Below are positions 30,438 to 39,286 of a DNA stretch of 64,000 bases, one piece after another (position 1 is the stretch's first letter; the number at the start of each line of letters is the position of its first letter). The position numbers and the translations under genes were made by a program. Under the pieces are notes generated by a model. That model had not been told where the DNA came from, made no database searches, and saw only the letters and a list, made by a program, of their open reading frames with translations. This DNA comes from Clostridium ihumii AP5 (GTDB taxonomy: Bacteria > Bacillota > Clostridia > Clostridiales > Clostridiaceae), in the NCBI RefSeq assembly GCF_000612845.1, contig NZ_CCAT010000044.1, positions 1 through 64,000 of the forward strand, in the 5' to 3' direction.

Positions 30438-30995
30438 ATGGAAAAAAGAATAACTATGCCATTAACTGAAGAAAAAGTTAAAGATTTAAAAGCAGGAGAT
30501 AGTGTATTACTTTCAGGAGTAATCTACACAGGAAGAGATGCTGCACATAAAAGATTTGTTGAACTTTTAGAAAAAGGCGAAAAATTACCTATAGATGTTA
30601 AAGATAGTTTAATTTATTATGTTGGACCTACACCAGCAAAACCAGGAATGGCTATAGGATCAGCTGGTCCAACAACAAGTTATAGAATGGATGCTTACAC
30701 ACCAGCACTTTTAGATCAAGGATTAAAAGGAATGGTAGGAAAAGGATTACGTTCAAAAGAAGTTATAGAATCAATGAAAAAAAATAAAGCTGTATATTTT
30801 GCAGCAATAGGTGGAGCTGCAGCTCTTATGGCTAAATGTGTAAAAAAAGCTGAAATAGTAACTTACGAAGATTTAGGTGCAGAAGCAGTTAGAAGACTAG
30901 AAGTTGAAGATTTACCACTAGTAGTTGTTATAGATAGTGAAGGAAATAATCTTTACGAAATGGGAAAAGAGGCATACTTAAATAGCCGTAAATAA
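30438..30995 (+). CDS. Mesaconase (class I fumarase-type) beta subunit
   Basis: The 185-residue beta subunit has the family motif IGSAGPTTSYRMDAYTP and GLKGMVGKG, followed by AAIGGAAALMAKCVK. It completes the active site with the alpha subunit coded 16 bases upstream. A GGGGGT site precedes the ATG. Substrate assignment rests on the operon. Confidence 0.92.
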   Translation: MEKRITMPLTEEKVKDLKAGDSVLLSGVIYTGRDAAHKRFVELLEKGEKLPIDVKDSLIYYVGPTPAKPGMAIGSAGPTTSYRMDAYTPALLDQGLKGMVGKGLRSKEVIESMKKNKAVYFAAIGGAAALMAKCVKKAEIVTYEDLGAEAVRRLEVEDLPLVVVIDSEGNNLYEMGKEAYLNSRK

Positions 30996-31010
30996 TTTGA
31001 GGTGAATATT

Positions 31011-31274
31011 ATGGAAATAAAAAAAGTTGCAAAAGCAGGTACTTTAGAATCTAATGATATATATATAATGCTTATGCCAAAAGATGGCGAAGGTATAGAA
31101 TTAGAACTTGAAAGTATAGTAATGAAACAATTTGGTGATCAAATAGAAAAAACTATTTTAGAAACTTTAAAAGAGCTAGGAGTAACTAGTGTATTAGTGA
31201 AAGCACAAGACAAAGGTGCATTAGATTATACTATAAAAGCTAGAGTAGAAACAGCTGTAAAAAGAGCTCAATAA
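31011..31274 (+). CDS. citD: Citramalate lyase acyl carrier subunit (CitD type)
   Basis: The 87-residue acyl carrier has KAGTLESNDI at its start, with S14 as the expected attachment site of the phosphoribosyl-dephospho-CoA group. Acetylated carrier is exchanged for citramalyl carrier during turnover. The ATG at 31011 follows GAGGTGA. It is the gamma subunit of the lyase whose beta and alpha subunits follow. Homology alone cannot separate citrate from citramalate lyase; the operon favours citramalate. Confidence 0.93.
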   Translation: MEIKKVAKAGTLESNDIYIMLMPKDGEGIELELESIVMKQFGDQIEKTILETLKELGVTSVLVKAQDKGALDYTIKARVETAVKRAQ

Positions 31275-31288
31275 TAGAGGTGAATAAA

Positions 31289-32161
31289 ATGAAAAAATTA
31301 AGAAGAACTATGCTTTTTATGCCTGGAAATAACCCAGGAATGCTTCAAACAGCAGGAATTTTAGGAGCAGACTCAATAATATTAGATTTAGAGGACGCTG
31401 TTTCACTAACTGAAAAAGATAGTGCTAGAATACTAGTAAGAGAAGCAATTAAAAATGTAAGTTATGACAATGTTGAAGTAGTTGTTAGAATTAACCCACT
31501 TACAACAGAGTTTTCAAATGAAGATATAGATGTTATAGCAAGAGTAAAACCAGATACAATAATGGTTCCAAAAGCTACAGAAGAAGAATTAGAAGAAGTA
31601 GATAGAAGACTTACTAAAATTGAAGAAGAAGAAGGATTTGAAGTAGGATCTATAAAATTATTCCCAATAGCAGAAAGTGCTTATGGTGTTGAAAACATAT
31701 ATTCAATAATAAAATCATCAAAAAGAGTTGTTGGAGTTCTTTTAGGTGGAGAAGATTACACTTCAGATATGGGAATAAAAAGAACAAAAGTTGGAGAAGA
31801 AATATTCTATGCTAGAAACAGAGTTGCAATAGCTTGTAAGGCAGCTGGTGTTGATGCAATAGATACTCCATTTACTGACACAAATGATTTAGAAGGATTA
31901 ATAGTTGATACTAACAAAGCTAAATCATTAGGAATGACAGGTAAAGCATCTATAAACCCAAGACAAATAGATGGAATTCATTCAGTATATGCTCCAACTG
32001 CAGCTGAAATAAGACATGCAGAGAGAGTTTTAGAAGCTATGGAAGAAGCTTATAGCGAAGGAAAAGGAGTTTTCTCACTAGACGGAAAAATGGTAGATGC
32101 TCCAGTTATAAACAGAGCTAAAACAACAGTAGAATTAGCTAAAATGTTAGGATTGCTTTAA
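31289..32161 (+). CDS. citE: Citramalate lyase beta subunit (citramalyl-ACP lyase, CitE type)
   Basis: The 290-residue TIM-barrel enzyme cleaves citramalyl-carrier into acetyl-carrier and pyruvate. It has RRTMLFMPGNNPGML, SIILDLEDAV (metal-binding aspartate and glutamate), and GKASINPRQIDGIHSVYAP near the C-terminus, typical of the CitE family. The ATG at 31289 follows GAGGTGA. It is 14 bases from citD. Confidence 0.93.
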   Translation: MKKLRRTMLFMPGNNPGMLQTAGILGADSIILDLEDAVSLTEKDSARILVREAIKNVSYDNVEVVVRINPLTTEFSNEDIDVIARVKPDTIMVPKATEEELEEVDRRLTKIEEEEGFEVGSIKLFPIAESAYGVENIYSIIKSSKRVVGVLLGGEDYTSDMGIKRTKVGEEIFYARNRVAIACKAAGVDAIDTPFTDTNDLEGLIVDTNKAKSLGMTGKASINPRQIDGIHSVYAPTAAEIRHAERVLEAMEEAYSEGKGVFSLDGKMVDAPVINRAKTTVELAKMLGLL

Positions 32162-32208
32162 GGCATATTTGATAAGTAAAATTAAAGGTAATTTATTGAG
32201 GTGATATC

Positions 32209-33747
32209 ATGAAAAACGTATTAGGACGTGAACTTCCAAGCTTCATAGAAGGATATGGAGAGGTTGTGCCTTTTGAAGGAGTATTTGCTAGAGCTGGAGA
32301 AAAGAAAAAAGCTGTAGTTAATGTAAAATCAGTAACTCCAATGGATAAAAAATTAGTAGATAATATAGAAGAAGCTTTAGATAAAGTAGATTTAAAAGAT
32401 GGAATGACAATATCATTCCACCACCACTTAAGAAATGGTGACTATGTTTTAAACATGGTAGTAGAATCTATAGCTAAAAGAGGAATAAAAGATATAAGAA
32501 TAGCAGCAAGTTCTATATTCCCAGTACATGCACCACTTGTAGAATACATTGAAAGTGGAGTTGTAACTAGAATATGTGCAAACTATATATCAGGACCAGT
32601 AGCTAAAGCTATATCAGAAGGAAAACTACAAAACCCTGCTGTTATGCATACACATGGTGGAAGAGCTAGAGCTATAGAAAGTGGAGATTTACACATAGAT
32701 GTAGCATTTATAGCAGCACCAGCTTGTGATATGTATGGAAACATAAATGGATTATACGGAAAATCAGCTTGTGGAGCATTAGGATATGCTGTAAGTGATG
32801 CAGAATGTGCAGATAAAGTTGTTGCTATAACAGACAACTTAGTTGCTTATCCAAACTGTCCAATAGAAATAGCTCAAATCTACGTTGACTATGTAGTAAA
32901 AGTAGATTCAATAGGAGATCCAGCAGGAATAGTTTCAGGAACAACTCAAATAACTAAAGATCCAGTTGGATTAAAAATTGCTAAAATGGCATTAGATTCT
33001 ATGATAGCATCTGGTCTTGTAAAAGAGGGAATGAGCTTCCAAACAGGTGCAGGTGGAATATCTCTAGCTGTTGCAGCAGAACTTAGAGAATATATGAAAA
33101 AAGAAAACATAAAAGGAAGCTTTGCATCAGGTGGAATAACTGGATACATAGTTGATATGTACAGAGAAGGATTATTCAAAAATTTATTTGATGTTCAATG
33201 CTTTGACTTAAAAGCAGTAGAATCTTACAGATCATCTCATGAACATATGAGAATGTCTGCATCAATGTATGGTAACCCAGACAATAAAGGTTCTGTTGTA
33301 AATAACTTAGATATAGTTATATTAGGAGCTACAGAAATAGATACAAACTTTAATGTTAACGTAACTACTGCTTCTGATGGAACTATAATGGGTGGTTCTG
33401 GTGGACACAGTGATACAGCAGCAGGTGCTAAACTTACAATAATAGTTACTAAACTTGTAAAAGCAAGATTACCTATTATAAAAGATAAATTAACAACAAT
33501 TACTACTCCAGGAGATAGTATTGATGTTATAGTAACTGAAAACGGAATAGCTGTTAATCCAAAGAGAACAGACTTAATAGAAGCATTAGGAAAAACTAAC
33601 CTACCTGTAATGACTATAGAAGAATTAAAAGCTGTAGCAGAGAAAATGACTGGTACACCAAAAGCAATCGAATTATCTGATGAGGTTGTAGCTGTAGTTG
33701 AATACAGAGATGGATCAGTAATTGACGTTATTAAAAAACCACTTTAA
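32209..33747 (+). CDS. citF: Citramalate lyase alpha subunit (citramalate:acetyl-ACP transferase, CitF type)
   Basis: The 512-residue protein is the CoA-transferase-like alpha subunit that swaps acetyl for citramalyl on the carrier. It has GMTISFHHHLRNGDYVLNMV and the glycine-rich GGSGGHSDTAAGAKL typical of CitF. GAGGTGATATC precedes the ATG. A terminator follows. Products of the whole pathway are ammonia, acetate and pyruvate, the last feeding butyrate formation in known glutamate fermenters. Confidence 0.94.
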   Translation: MKNVLGRELPSFIEGYGEVVPFEGVFARAGEKKKAVVNVKSVTPMDKKLVDNIEEALDKVDLKDGMTISFHHHLRNGDYVLNMVVESIAKRGIKDIRIAASSIFPVHAPLVEYIESGVVTRICANYISGPVAKAISEGKLQNPAVMHTHGGRARAIESGDLHIDVAFIAAPACDMYGNINGLYGKSACGALGYAVSDAECADKVVAITDNLVAYPNCPIEIAQIYVDYVVKVDSIGDPAGIVSGTTQITKDPVGLKIAKMALDSMIASGLVKEGMSFQTGAGGISLAVAAELREYMKKENIKGSFASGGITGYIVDMYREGLFKNLFDVQCFDLKAVESYRSSHEHMRMSASMYGNPDNKGSVVNNLDIVILGATEIDTNFNVNVTTASDGTIMGGSGGHSDTAAGAKLTIIVTKLVKARLPIIKDKLTTITTPGDSIDVIVTENGIAVNPKRTDLIEALGKTNLPVMTIEELKAVAEKMTGTPKAIELSDEVVAVVEYRDGSVIDVIKKPL

Positions 33748-33778
33748 TAAAGTTAAAGATACAGTTAGTTTATAAATT

Positions 33779-33839
33779 GAAACTGTCTAAATTTAGAATA
33801 ATATTCTATACTTTAGACAGTTTCTTTATTTAGTTGAGT
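33779..33839 (+). terminator. Terminator of the methylaspartate operon
   Basis: A 13-base-pair stem (33779-33791 with 33822-33834) encloses a second palindrome, TAGAATAATATTCTA, so the whole folds as a long hairpin. It is followed by TTTATTTAG. It lies 32 bases after citF. Confidence 0.85.
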
Positions 33840-33855
33840 TTTGAAATTATTATAC

Positions 33856-33888
33856 ATTCTATAAATATAGTAAATACATTTATAGAAT
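33856..33888. promoter_or_regulatory. Inverted repeat upstream of the MerR gene
   Basis: ATTCTATAAA (33856-33865) and TTTATAGAAT (33879-33888) form a perfect ten-base inverted repeat with a 13-base gap, about 80 bases before the regulator's start. It may be a site for autoregulation. The half-site also resembles the inner palindrome of the preceding terminator, so chance in AT-rich DNA is possible. Confidence 0.35.
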
Positions 33889-33966
33889 ATATAATAAAAA
33901 ATATAGTAAAATATATAAATAACAATAATATGATTAATAAATGTATACTTTGAAGGTGGTAAAAAT

Positions 33967-34824
33967 ATGAGCAAGTATTTTTCAATAGGTGAAATGGCAA
34001 AATTACATAAAATAAGTATCCAAACACTAAGATATTATGATCAGATAGATTTATTTAAGCCTATTTATGTGGATAAAGAAAGCAATTATAGATATTATTC
34101 AATAGATCAATTTTCACAATTGGATATTATAAAATACTTAAAATATTTGGGCGTTCCATTAAAGGAAATAAAAAGTAAATTAAATGAAGATAATGAAGAA
34201 AAATTACAACTTCTAAATAAAAAAATTGATGTAGTTAATGATAAAATAAAAGAGTTACAACTAATAAAAAAGGTTATAGAAACTAAAAAAGAAATAGTGG
34301 AAAAGGGATTAAATGCTGATGATATTGGCAAAATACATAAAAAATATATTGCAAAACGAAGTATACTATCTATGATATATGAAGATGGGTTAACTCCAAA
34401 AGAGACACTAGAATTATCTAGAAGGTACATAGCAAATATATTAGAAGAAAATATATCTGTATTTTATGGTGGTGTAAGTGGATTAGCTTCAATGAAAAAA
34501 ATTATAGAAAAAGGTATTGTTGTATATGAAAAAAGTTTTGTTGCAGTTGAAAGGGATCTTTTTAATAAAGGTGCACAGAAAAACATAACAGAAATACCAG
34601 CAGGGGATTTTATATGTATGACATACAAGGGGTCATATAATGATAACTATAAACATTTTAAGAAAATTATTGATTATATTGAAAGTAATAATATTCAGGT
34701 GGAGGATTATATGTACGAAATACCAATAATTGATCCACTATCAACTAATAATGAAGAAGAATTTATAACAGAAATTCAAGTATTAATTAAGAAAAGAGAA
34801 ATAGATTTTAGGTGTTTAGTTTAA
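33967..34824 (+). CDS. MerR-family transcriptional regulator
   Basis: The 285-residue protein has a MerR winged helix (residues 1-75: FSIGEMAKLHKISIQTLRYYDQIDLFKP, YRYYSIDQFSQLDIIKYLKYLGVPLKEIK in segments), a dimerising coiled coil (about 80-115) and a C-terminal domain of about 160 residues that fits the BmrR/GyrI-like effector-binding type. The neighbouring gene has a promoter with the MerR-type 19-base spacer, making it the likely target. AAGGTGG precedes the ATG. Confidence 0.88.
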   Translation: MSKYFSIGEMAKLHKISIQTLRYYDQIDLFKPIYVDKESNYRYYSIDQFSQLDIIKYLKYLGVPLKEIKSKLNEDNEEKLQLLNKKIDVVNDKIKELQLIKKVIETKKEIVEKGLNADDIGKIHKKYIAKRSILSMIYEDGLTPKETLELSRRYIANILEENISVFYGGVSGLASMKKIIEKGIVVYEKSFVAVERDLFNKGAQKNITEIPAGDFICMTYKGSYNDNYKHFKKIIDYIESNNIQVEDYMYEIPIIDPLSTNNEEEFITEIQVLIKKREIDFRCLV

Positions 34825-34859
34825 AATATCAGTACATACTATGTATTGGTATTTTTTTT
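34825..34859 (+). terminator. Terminator after the MerR gene
   Basis: AATATCAGTAC (34825-34835) pairs with GTATTGGTATT (34843-34853), with wobble pairs, and runs into eight T residues. The stem starts directly at the end of the coding region. Confidence 0.85.
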
Positions 34860-34903
34860 ATTTAAATAAAATTAAGAAAATTAAAATTTATAGTAAAAAA
34901 ATA

Positions 34904-34934
34904 TTGACTCTCTAGTAACTATAGACTTTATAAT
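34904..34934 (+). promoter_or_regulatory. MerR-type promoter with 19-base spacer
   Basis: TTGACT (34904-34909) and TATAAT (34929-34934) are separated by 19 bases, which is too long for normal sigma-A use and is the hallmark of promoters twisted by MerR activators. The spacer holds an imperfect dyad centred on A34917 (AGT-A-ACT core with matching outer arms). It lies between the MerR gene and the PLP enzyme gene. Confidence 0.65.
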
Positions 34935-35034
34935 CATTAATGTAAAGAAAATTTCAAAAACATTAAATTTAAAATTGCAATTTATAAATTTTTAAATCTT
35001 TGAGAAATTAATTCAGATTTTGGAGGCAAATAAA

Positions 35035-36189
35035 TTGAGTAATAATTTAAATCACGATTTAGAAACTAAAATAATTCATTGTGGACATAATGCAGATTCA
35101 TCTACTGGAGCATTAGCAAGTCCAATATATCAAACGGCAACATTTGCAGCAAAGTCAGTGGAACATTTTGAAGAGTTATGTAGAGATTTTGGTTATGTTT
35201 ACACAAGGGAGTGTAATCCAAACCTAACTGAATTAGAACTTAAACTTGCTATGCTAGAAAATGCAGAGAGTGCTATTGTTAGTACATCTGGTATGGGAGC
35301 TATAACATCAACTATTTTAGCATTAGTAAAAAGTGGTGACCACATAGTTAGTTCTGATGGAATATTTTCACACACTAAGCTATTTATGAATGAGTTATTA
35401 GGTAAGTTTGGAGTTGAAGTTACATTTGTAGATGCAACTAATTATATAAATGTTAAGAATGCACTTAAAAATAATACAAAGTTAGTATATATTGAAAGTC
35501 CACTAAACCCAACATTAGATTTAGTAGATATAAAATCTATATCAGAAGTTGCTCATGAAAATAAGAGTTTAGTTATAGTAGATAGTACATTTGGAACACC
35601 AATAATACAAAAACCTATAGATTTAGGAGCAGATATAGTAGTTCATAGTTTAACTAAATTTATAAATGGACATGGAGATACTTTAGGTGGTGCAGCTATA
35701 GGATCAAAGGAAATCATAGATTTAATAAAATGGCCTAGTCTACCATGTTTTACAGGCGCATCTCTTCCACCAATGAGTGCATGGATGATAATGCGTGGAA
35801 TGAAAACGTTAGATATGAGAATGAAAAAACATTGTGAAAATGCATTAACTGTAGCTGAATATTTAAGTAATAGAGATGATATTGAAATAGTTAAATATCC
35901 AGCATTAAAATCACATCCACAATATGATTTATGCCAAAGGCAGATGAATGGGTTTGGTGGCGGAATGGTTTCATTTAAATTAAAAAATGAAATCAATGGA
36001 TTAACTAGAGATGAAGCAAGTAGAAAGATGATAAATGGATTAAAGTTATGTACTATTGCTACAAGTTTAGGAGAAGAGCATACTTTGGTTCAAATGAATG
36101 GAGAAAATCTTATAAGATTAGCCATAGGATTAGAGTCTGCAAAAGATATAATAAATGATTTAGAACAAGCATTAGAAAATTTAGTTTAA
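35035..36189 (+). CDS. Methionine gamma-lyase-like PLP enzyme (Cys/Met metabolism family)
   Basis: The 384-residue protein belongs to the trans-sulfuration PLP family, with YTRECNPN (residues 56-63), the HSLTKFINGH lysine K208 as PLP Schiff base, and GADIVVHS. By eye the conserved Tyr-Gly-Cys of methionine gamma-lyases aligns with F111-S112-H113, so neither the catalytic Tyr nor the Cys is kept and substrate is uncertain; cystathionine lyase or another thioether substrate is possible. TTG at 35035 follows GGAGG by eight bases. It is co-directional with an MFS gene 33 bases on. Confidence 0.85.
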   Translation: MSNNLNHDLETKIIHCGHNADSSTGALASPIYQTATFAAKSVEHFEELCRDFGYVYTRECNPNLTELELKLAMLENAESAIVSTSGMGAITSTILALVKSGDHIVSSDGIFSHTKLFMNELLGKFGVEVTFVDATNYINVKNALKNNTKLVYIESPLNPTLDLVDIKSISEVAHENKSLVIVDSTFGTPIIQKPIDLGADIVVHSLTKFINGHGDTLGGAAIGSKEIIDLIKWPSLPCFTGASLPPMSAWMIMRGMKTLDMRMKKHCENALTVAEYLSNRDDIEIVKYPALKSHPQYDLCQRQMNGFGGGMVSFKLKNEINGLTRDEASRKMINGLKLCTIATSLGEEHTLVQMNGENLIRLAIGLESAKDIINDLEQALENLV

Positions 36190-36222
36190 GTGTTAAAAGT
36201 CTAAATATAGGGAGAATTAAAA

Positions 36223-37461
36223 ATGGAAAAAAGCAAAAATATAAAGAGGTTTTTGATAATATTCATATTAGCATTTGGTACTACTGCAATGTATAGCTTA
36301 CCTTATATGAAATCATCATTTTATGATCCTATGCAACAAGCATTAGCATTATCTCATACTCAAATAGGTAATTTATTAAGCTTATATGGAGTAGTTGGTA
36401 TGGTTTCATATTTTGTTGGTGGATGGTTTGCAGATAAATTTTCTGTAAAGAAATTAATATCATTTTCTTTAATAGCATCAGGAGCTATAGGATTTTACTT
36501 TTCCACATTTCCATCTTACAAGGGATTAATTTTAACATTTGTATTATGGGGAATAACAACAATAATGACATTCTTCGCAGCATCAGTAAAAGTTGTAAGA
36601 ATGCAAGGAAGTGAATCAGAACAAGGTAGAATATTTGGATTTTATGAAGGGTTATCTGGAATATCAGGAACGTTAATATCTTTTATAGGACTATATTTAT
36701 TTGGTAAATTTGCAGAAATAACTGTAGGATTCAAGTATGTTGTATGGTTATATTCAATAGCATCAATAATATGTGGAATATTACTATTTGTGTTAATTGA
36801 AGATAAAAAAGAAGATAATGAAAAAAGTGAAAACACTAGTTTTAAATCTATCATTAAAGTTGTTACTATGCCTAAGGCGTGGTTAATAGGAATTATAATA
36901 TTTTCAACTTATTTAGTATTTTCAAGTTTAACGTATTTAAGTCCATATTTATCAGATGTATACGTTATGCCAATGACTTTAGTATCTGCTATTTCTATAG
37001 TAAGAACTTATGTTATAAAAATGGGAGCATCTCCAGCGGCAGGAATAATAACTGATAAAGTAGGATCATCAATAAAAGTTATGTTTGTAGGATTCATATT
37101 AATGGCTTTAAGTACATCAGCATATTTAATAATACCTAAAGATCAGAGTTTTATATGGATAGCTATTATAAATATGATAATACTAAGTGCAATATTATTT
37201 GGATTTAGAGGAATATACTTTGCGTCAGTTTCAGAATCTAATATACCACTAGAAAGTACAGGAGCAGTAGTTGGATTTGCATCATTTATAGGATTTTCAC
37301 CAGATGCATTCTACTATACTCTTGCTGGAAATTGGCTAGATAAGTATGGACAAGCAGGGTATACATACATATTTGTTCTTTCAGTAATTTGTGCAGTATT
37401 AGGTATATTTGCAACATTTATGTTAGCTAAAATAAATAAAAAAGAAAAAATGAAGGCTTAG
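36223..37461 (+). CDS. MFS transporter, YihN-like
   Basis: The 412-residue protein has about 12 membrane helices and the MFS loop motif GGWFADKFSVKK between helices 2 and 3. The general pattern resembles the YihN group. It lies 33 bases after the PLP enzyme gene and before a terminator, so it probably imports that enzyme's amino acid substrate or exports a product. AGGGAG precedes the ATG. Substrate unknown. Confidence 0.85.
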   Translation: MEKSKNIKRFLIIFILAFGTTAMYSLPYMKSSFYDPMQQALALSHTQIGNLLSLYGVVGMVSYFVGGWFADKFSVKKLISFSLIASGAIGFYFSTFPSYKGLILTFVLWGITTIMTFFAASVKVVRMQGSESEQGRIFGFYEGLSGISGTLISFIGLYLFGKFAEITVGFKYVVWLYSIASIICGILLFVLIEDKKEDNEKSENTSFKSIIKVVTMPKAWLIGIIIFSTYLVFSSLTYLSPYLSDVYVMPMTLVSAISIVRTYVIKMGASPAAGIITDKVGSSIKVMFVGFILMALSTSAYLIIPKDQSFIWIAIINMIILSAILFGFRGIYFASVSESNIPLESTGAVVGFASFIGFSPDAFYYTLAGNWLDKYGQAGYTYIFVLSVICAVLGIFATFMLAKINKKEKMKA

Positions 37462-37508
37462 TATAAATAGAGTATATACAACAAATAATTATTTAATAAG
37501 AAGTAAAG

Positions 37509-37540
37509 CTCTACCTAAATCTAGATTTAGGTAGAGTTAT
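37509..37540 (+). terminator. Terminator after the MFS gene
   Basis: CTCTACCTAAAT (37509-37520) pairs perfectly with ATTTAGGTAGAG (37525-37536) around a four-base loop. The following tract is TTATTCC, so the U-run is weak. Confidence 0.75.
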
Positions 37541-37618
37541 TCCAATTTTAGTTTCAAATTTTAACTTTAAATTTAAGAAAATTTAGGAAATAATATATTG
37601 AGTCTATGGAGGAAAATT

Positions 37619-39025
37619 ATGCTTACATTATGGGAAAATGGGATTATAGTAATATTTGCGCTGATATTATTAGCTATAGGATATTATTTCTCTAAAAATG
37701 TAAAAAGTATGGAAAGTTACTATTTAGGAAATAGAAGTTTACCTTGGTCATTAATAGTTGGAACATTAGTGGCATCATGGTATGGAGGGGTAGGAACTGT
37801 TGGAAGTGTTGAATATGCAGCTATATATGGGTTGTCAGCATGGGCTGTGTGGTCAATAGCTGCACATATAGGTAGAATGCCATTGGCATTGTGGGTTGGT
37901 CCCAAAATTCATATAAGAACTAATATAACAGTGCCAGATTTATTAGAAAGCTTTTATGGAAAGCATGTAGCCATACTGGGTGCAATACTTATGTTTGTAT
38001 ATTGTGCACAACTTGGTGAAATAACAGCCATGGGAACAATTGGTCAAGTAGCATGGGGGTTAGAAAAAGAAACAATAGGATTTATATTAGTATTTATAGT
38101 TGTAATAATAACTGTGCTTGGCGGATTTATGGGAGTGGCAATAACTGATATGATACTATTTTTTTGTATGGTTATTGGACTAACAATGGTTATGCCAGGA
38201 CAATTTGAAAATATAGGCGGTTTTGCTGGAATTACAGAAGCATTAAAAAGCTCGCCAGAACTTATGCATCCAACCAAGGGAATGTCTACAATGAAAGCTT
38301 TAATGCTGATAGTATATTCTTTTGGAGCATACTCGGACCCAACTTTTTATCAAAGGTTTTCGGCAGCAGATTCACCAAAGGTTGGTAGAAGAGCATTATT
38401 AACTTGTTTTTCATTGTGGATATGTTTTGATTTAGTATTAGTTATTACAGGGCTTATAGTTAGGGCAACATATCCAGAAATGGCTCCAGCTGCTGGATAC
38501 ATAACTTTAGTTTTAAATACATTACCTAAAGGAATAAGAGTAATATTTATAATTGGTATATTAGGATCTATAATTTCTACATTAGATAGTTACTATCTTG
38601 CTGCAGGAGCTACACTAGCAAATGATATATATGCAAGAATAACAAAAAAAGAATTAACTCAGATGCAATTAGTTAAGTTTACAAGAATAGGTGTTATTTT
38701 AGCAGCTGTAATGGGATTAAGTGTTGCATTTAAATTTGAAAATGTATATGATGCTTGTATTTTTGTAGGGAGTATTTGGATGGGATCAGCATTTATACCG
38801 ATAGTTGGTGGATTACTAGGTAATGGTAGGCGAACAGCTTTAGGTGGTATGTTGTCTATGATTGTAGGTGGTTGTACATTTGGATATTTAAAAATGTTTC
38901 CAATAAAAGCAATAGAAATAGAGCCACTTGTTATAGCTATTCCACTTTCATTTATAGCATGGCTTATAGGAAATAGAATAGGTAAAAATTTAAATGATAA
39001 TGAACTCAAAATAGAGGAGAATTAA
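37619..39025 (+). CDS. Sodium:solute symporter family protein
   Basis: The 468-residue protein has about 13 membrane helices in the LeuT-like sodium:solute symporter pattern, with ESYYLGNRSLPWSLIVGTLVASW near the start and FSAADSPKVGRRA in the middle, typical of this family. The substrate cannot be read from the sequence. ATG 37619 follows GGAGG by six bases. The next gene starts one base after its stop, and two small unknown proteins share its operon. Confidence 0.88.
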   Translation: MLTLWENGIIVIFALILLAIGYYFSKNVKSMESYYLGNRSLPWSLIVGTLVASWYGGVGTVGSVEYAAIYGLSAWAVWSIAAHIGRMPLALWVGPKIHIRTNITVPDLLESFYGKHVAILGAILMFVYCAQLGEITAMGTIGQVAWGLEKETIGFILVFIVVIITVLGGFMGVAITDMILFFCMVIGLTMVMPGQFENIGGFAGITEALKSSPELMHPTKGMSTMKALMLIVYSFGAYSDPTFYQRFSAADSPKVGRRALLTCFSLWICFDLVLVITGLIVRATYPEMAPAAGYITLVLNTLPKGIRVIFIIGILGSIISTLDSYYLAAGATLANDIYARITKKELTQMQLVKFTRIGVILAAVMGLSVAFKFENVYDACIFVGSIWMGSAFIPIVGGLLGNGRRTALGGMLSMIVGGCTFGYLKMFPIKAIEIEPLVIAIPLSFIAWLIGNRIGKNLNDNELKIEEN

Positions 39026-39026
39026 T

Positions 39027-39257
39027 ATGGCTAAATTAGTATCTAAGGTTAAAAAAGATTTAGAAATAAAATGGATTGGAATAGATGGTTTTTTAGTATT
39101 GTTATATTTTTTTATAACAGCATTTATATTTTATGGAATTGCAACAAAAAATGATTTTATAATAGGAAAATTAATTCCATATGGAGTTATGTTTGTGGTA
39201 ACAATTATATTTTGTGATTATTTAAAACAAATATATAAAATGATAAAAAATAGATAG
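39027..39257 (+). CDS. Small membrane protein linked to a sodium symporter
   Basis: A 76-residue protein with a basic N-terminus and two predicted membrane helices (about residues 20-40 and 48-65), ending in a basic tail. I do not recognise a family. It begins immediately after the symporter stop, with GGAGAATTAAT inside the symporter's end as binding site, so the two are probably translated together. An accessory role in the transporter is plausible but only inferred from position. Confidence 0.75.
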   Translation: MAKLVSKVKKDLEIKWIGIDGFLVLLYFFITAFIFYGIATKNDFIIGKLIPYGVMFVVTIIFCDYLKQIYKMIKNR

Positions 39258-39286
39258 TTATAAAAATGAGAAAAAAGGTGTTAAAT

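Noticed and set aside
31011-33747. citDEF as citrate lyase for citrate fermentation
   Set aside because: No citrate transporter or citrate-specific genes are near, and the operon supplies citramalate; citrate lyase activity is not excluded.
34860-35034. SAM riboswitch or T-box before the sulfur amino acid enzyme
   Set aside because: The leader is too short and AT-rich, and has none of the conserved boxes or a terminator.
38659-39009. Minus-strand frame of 116 codons opposite the sodium symporter
   Set aside because: Antisense of a certain membrane protein gene, no ribosome binding site.
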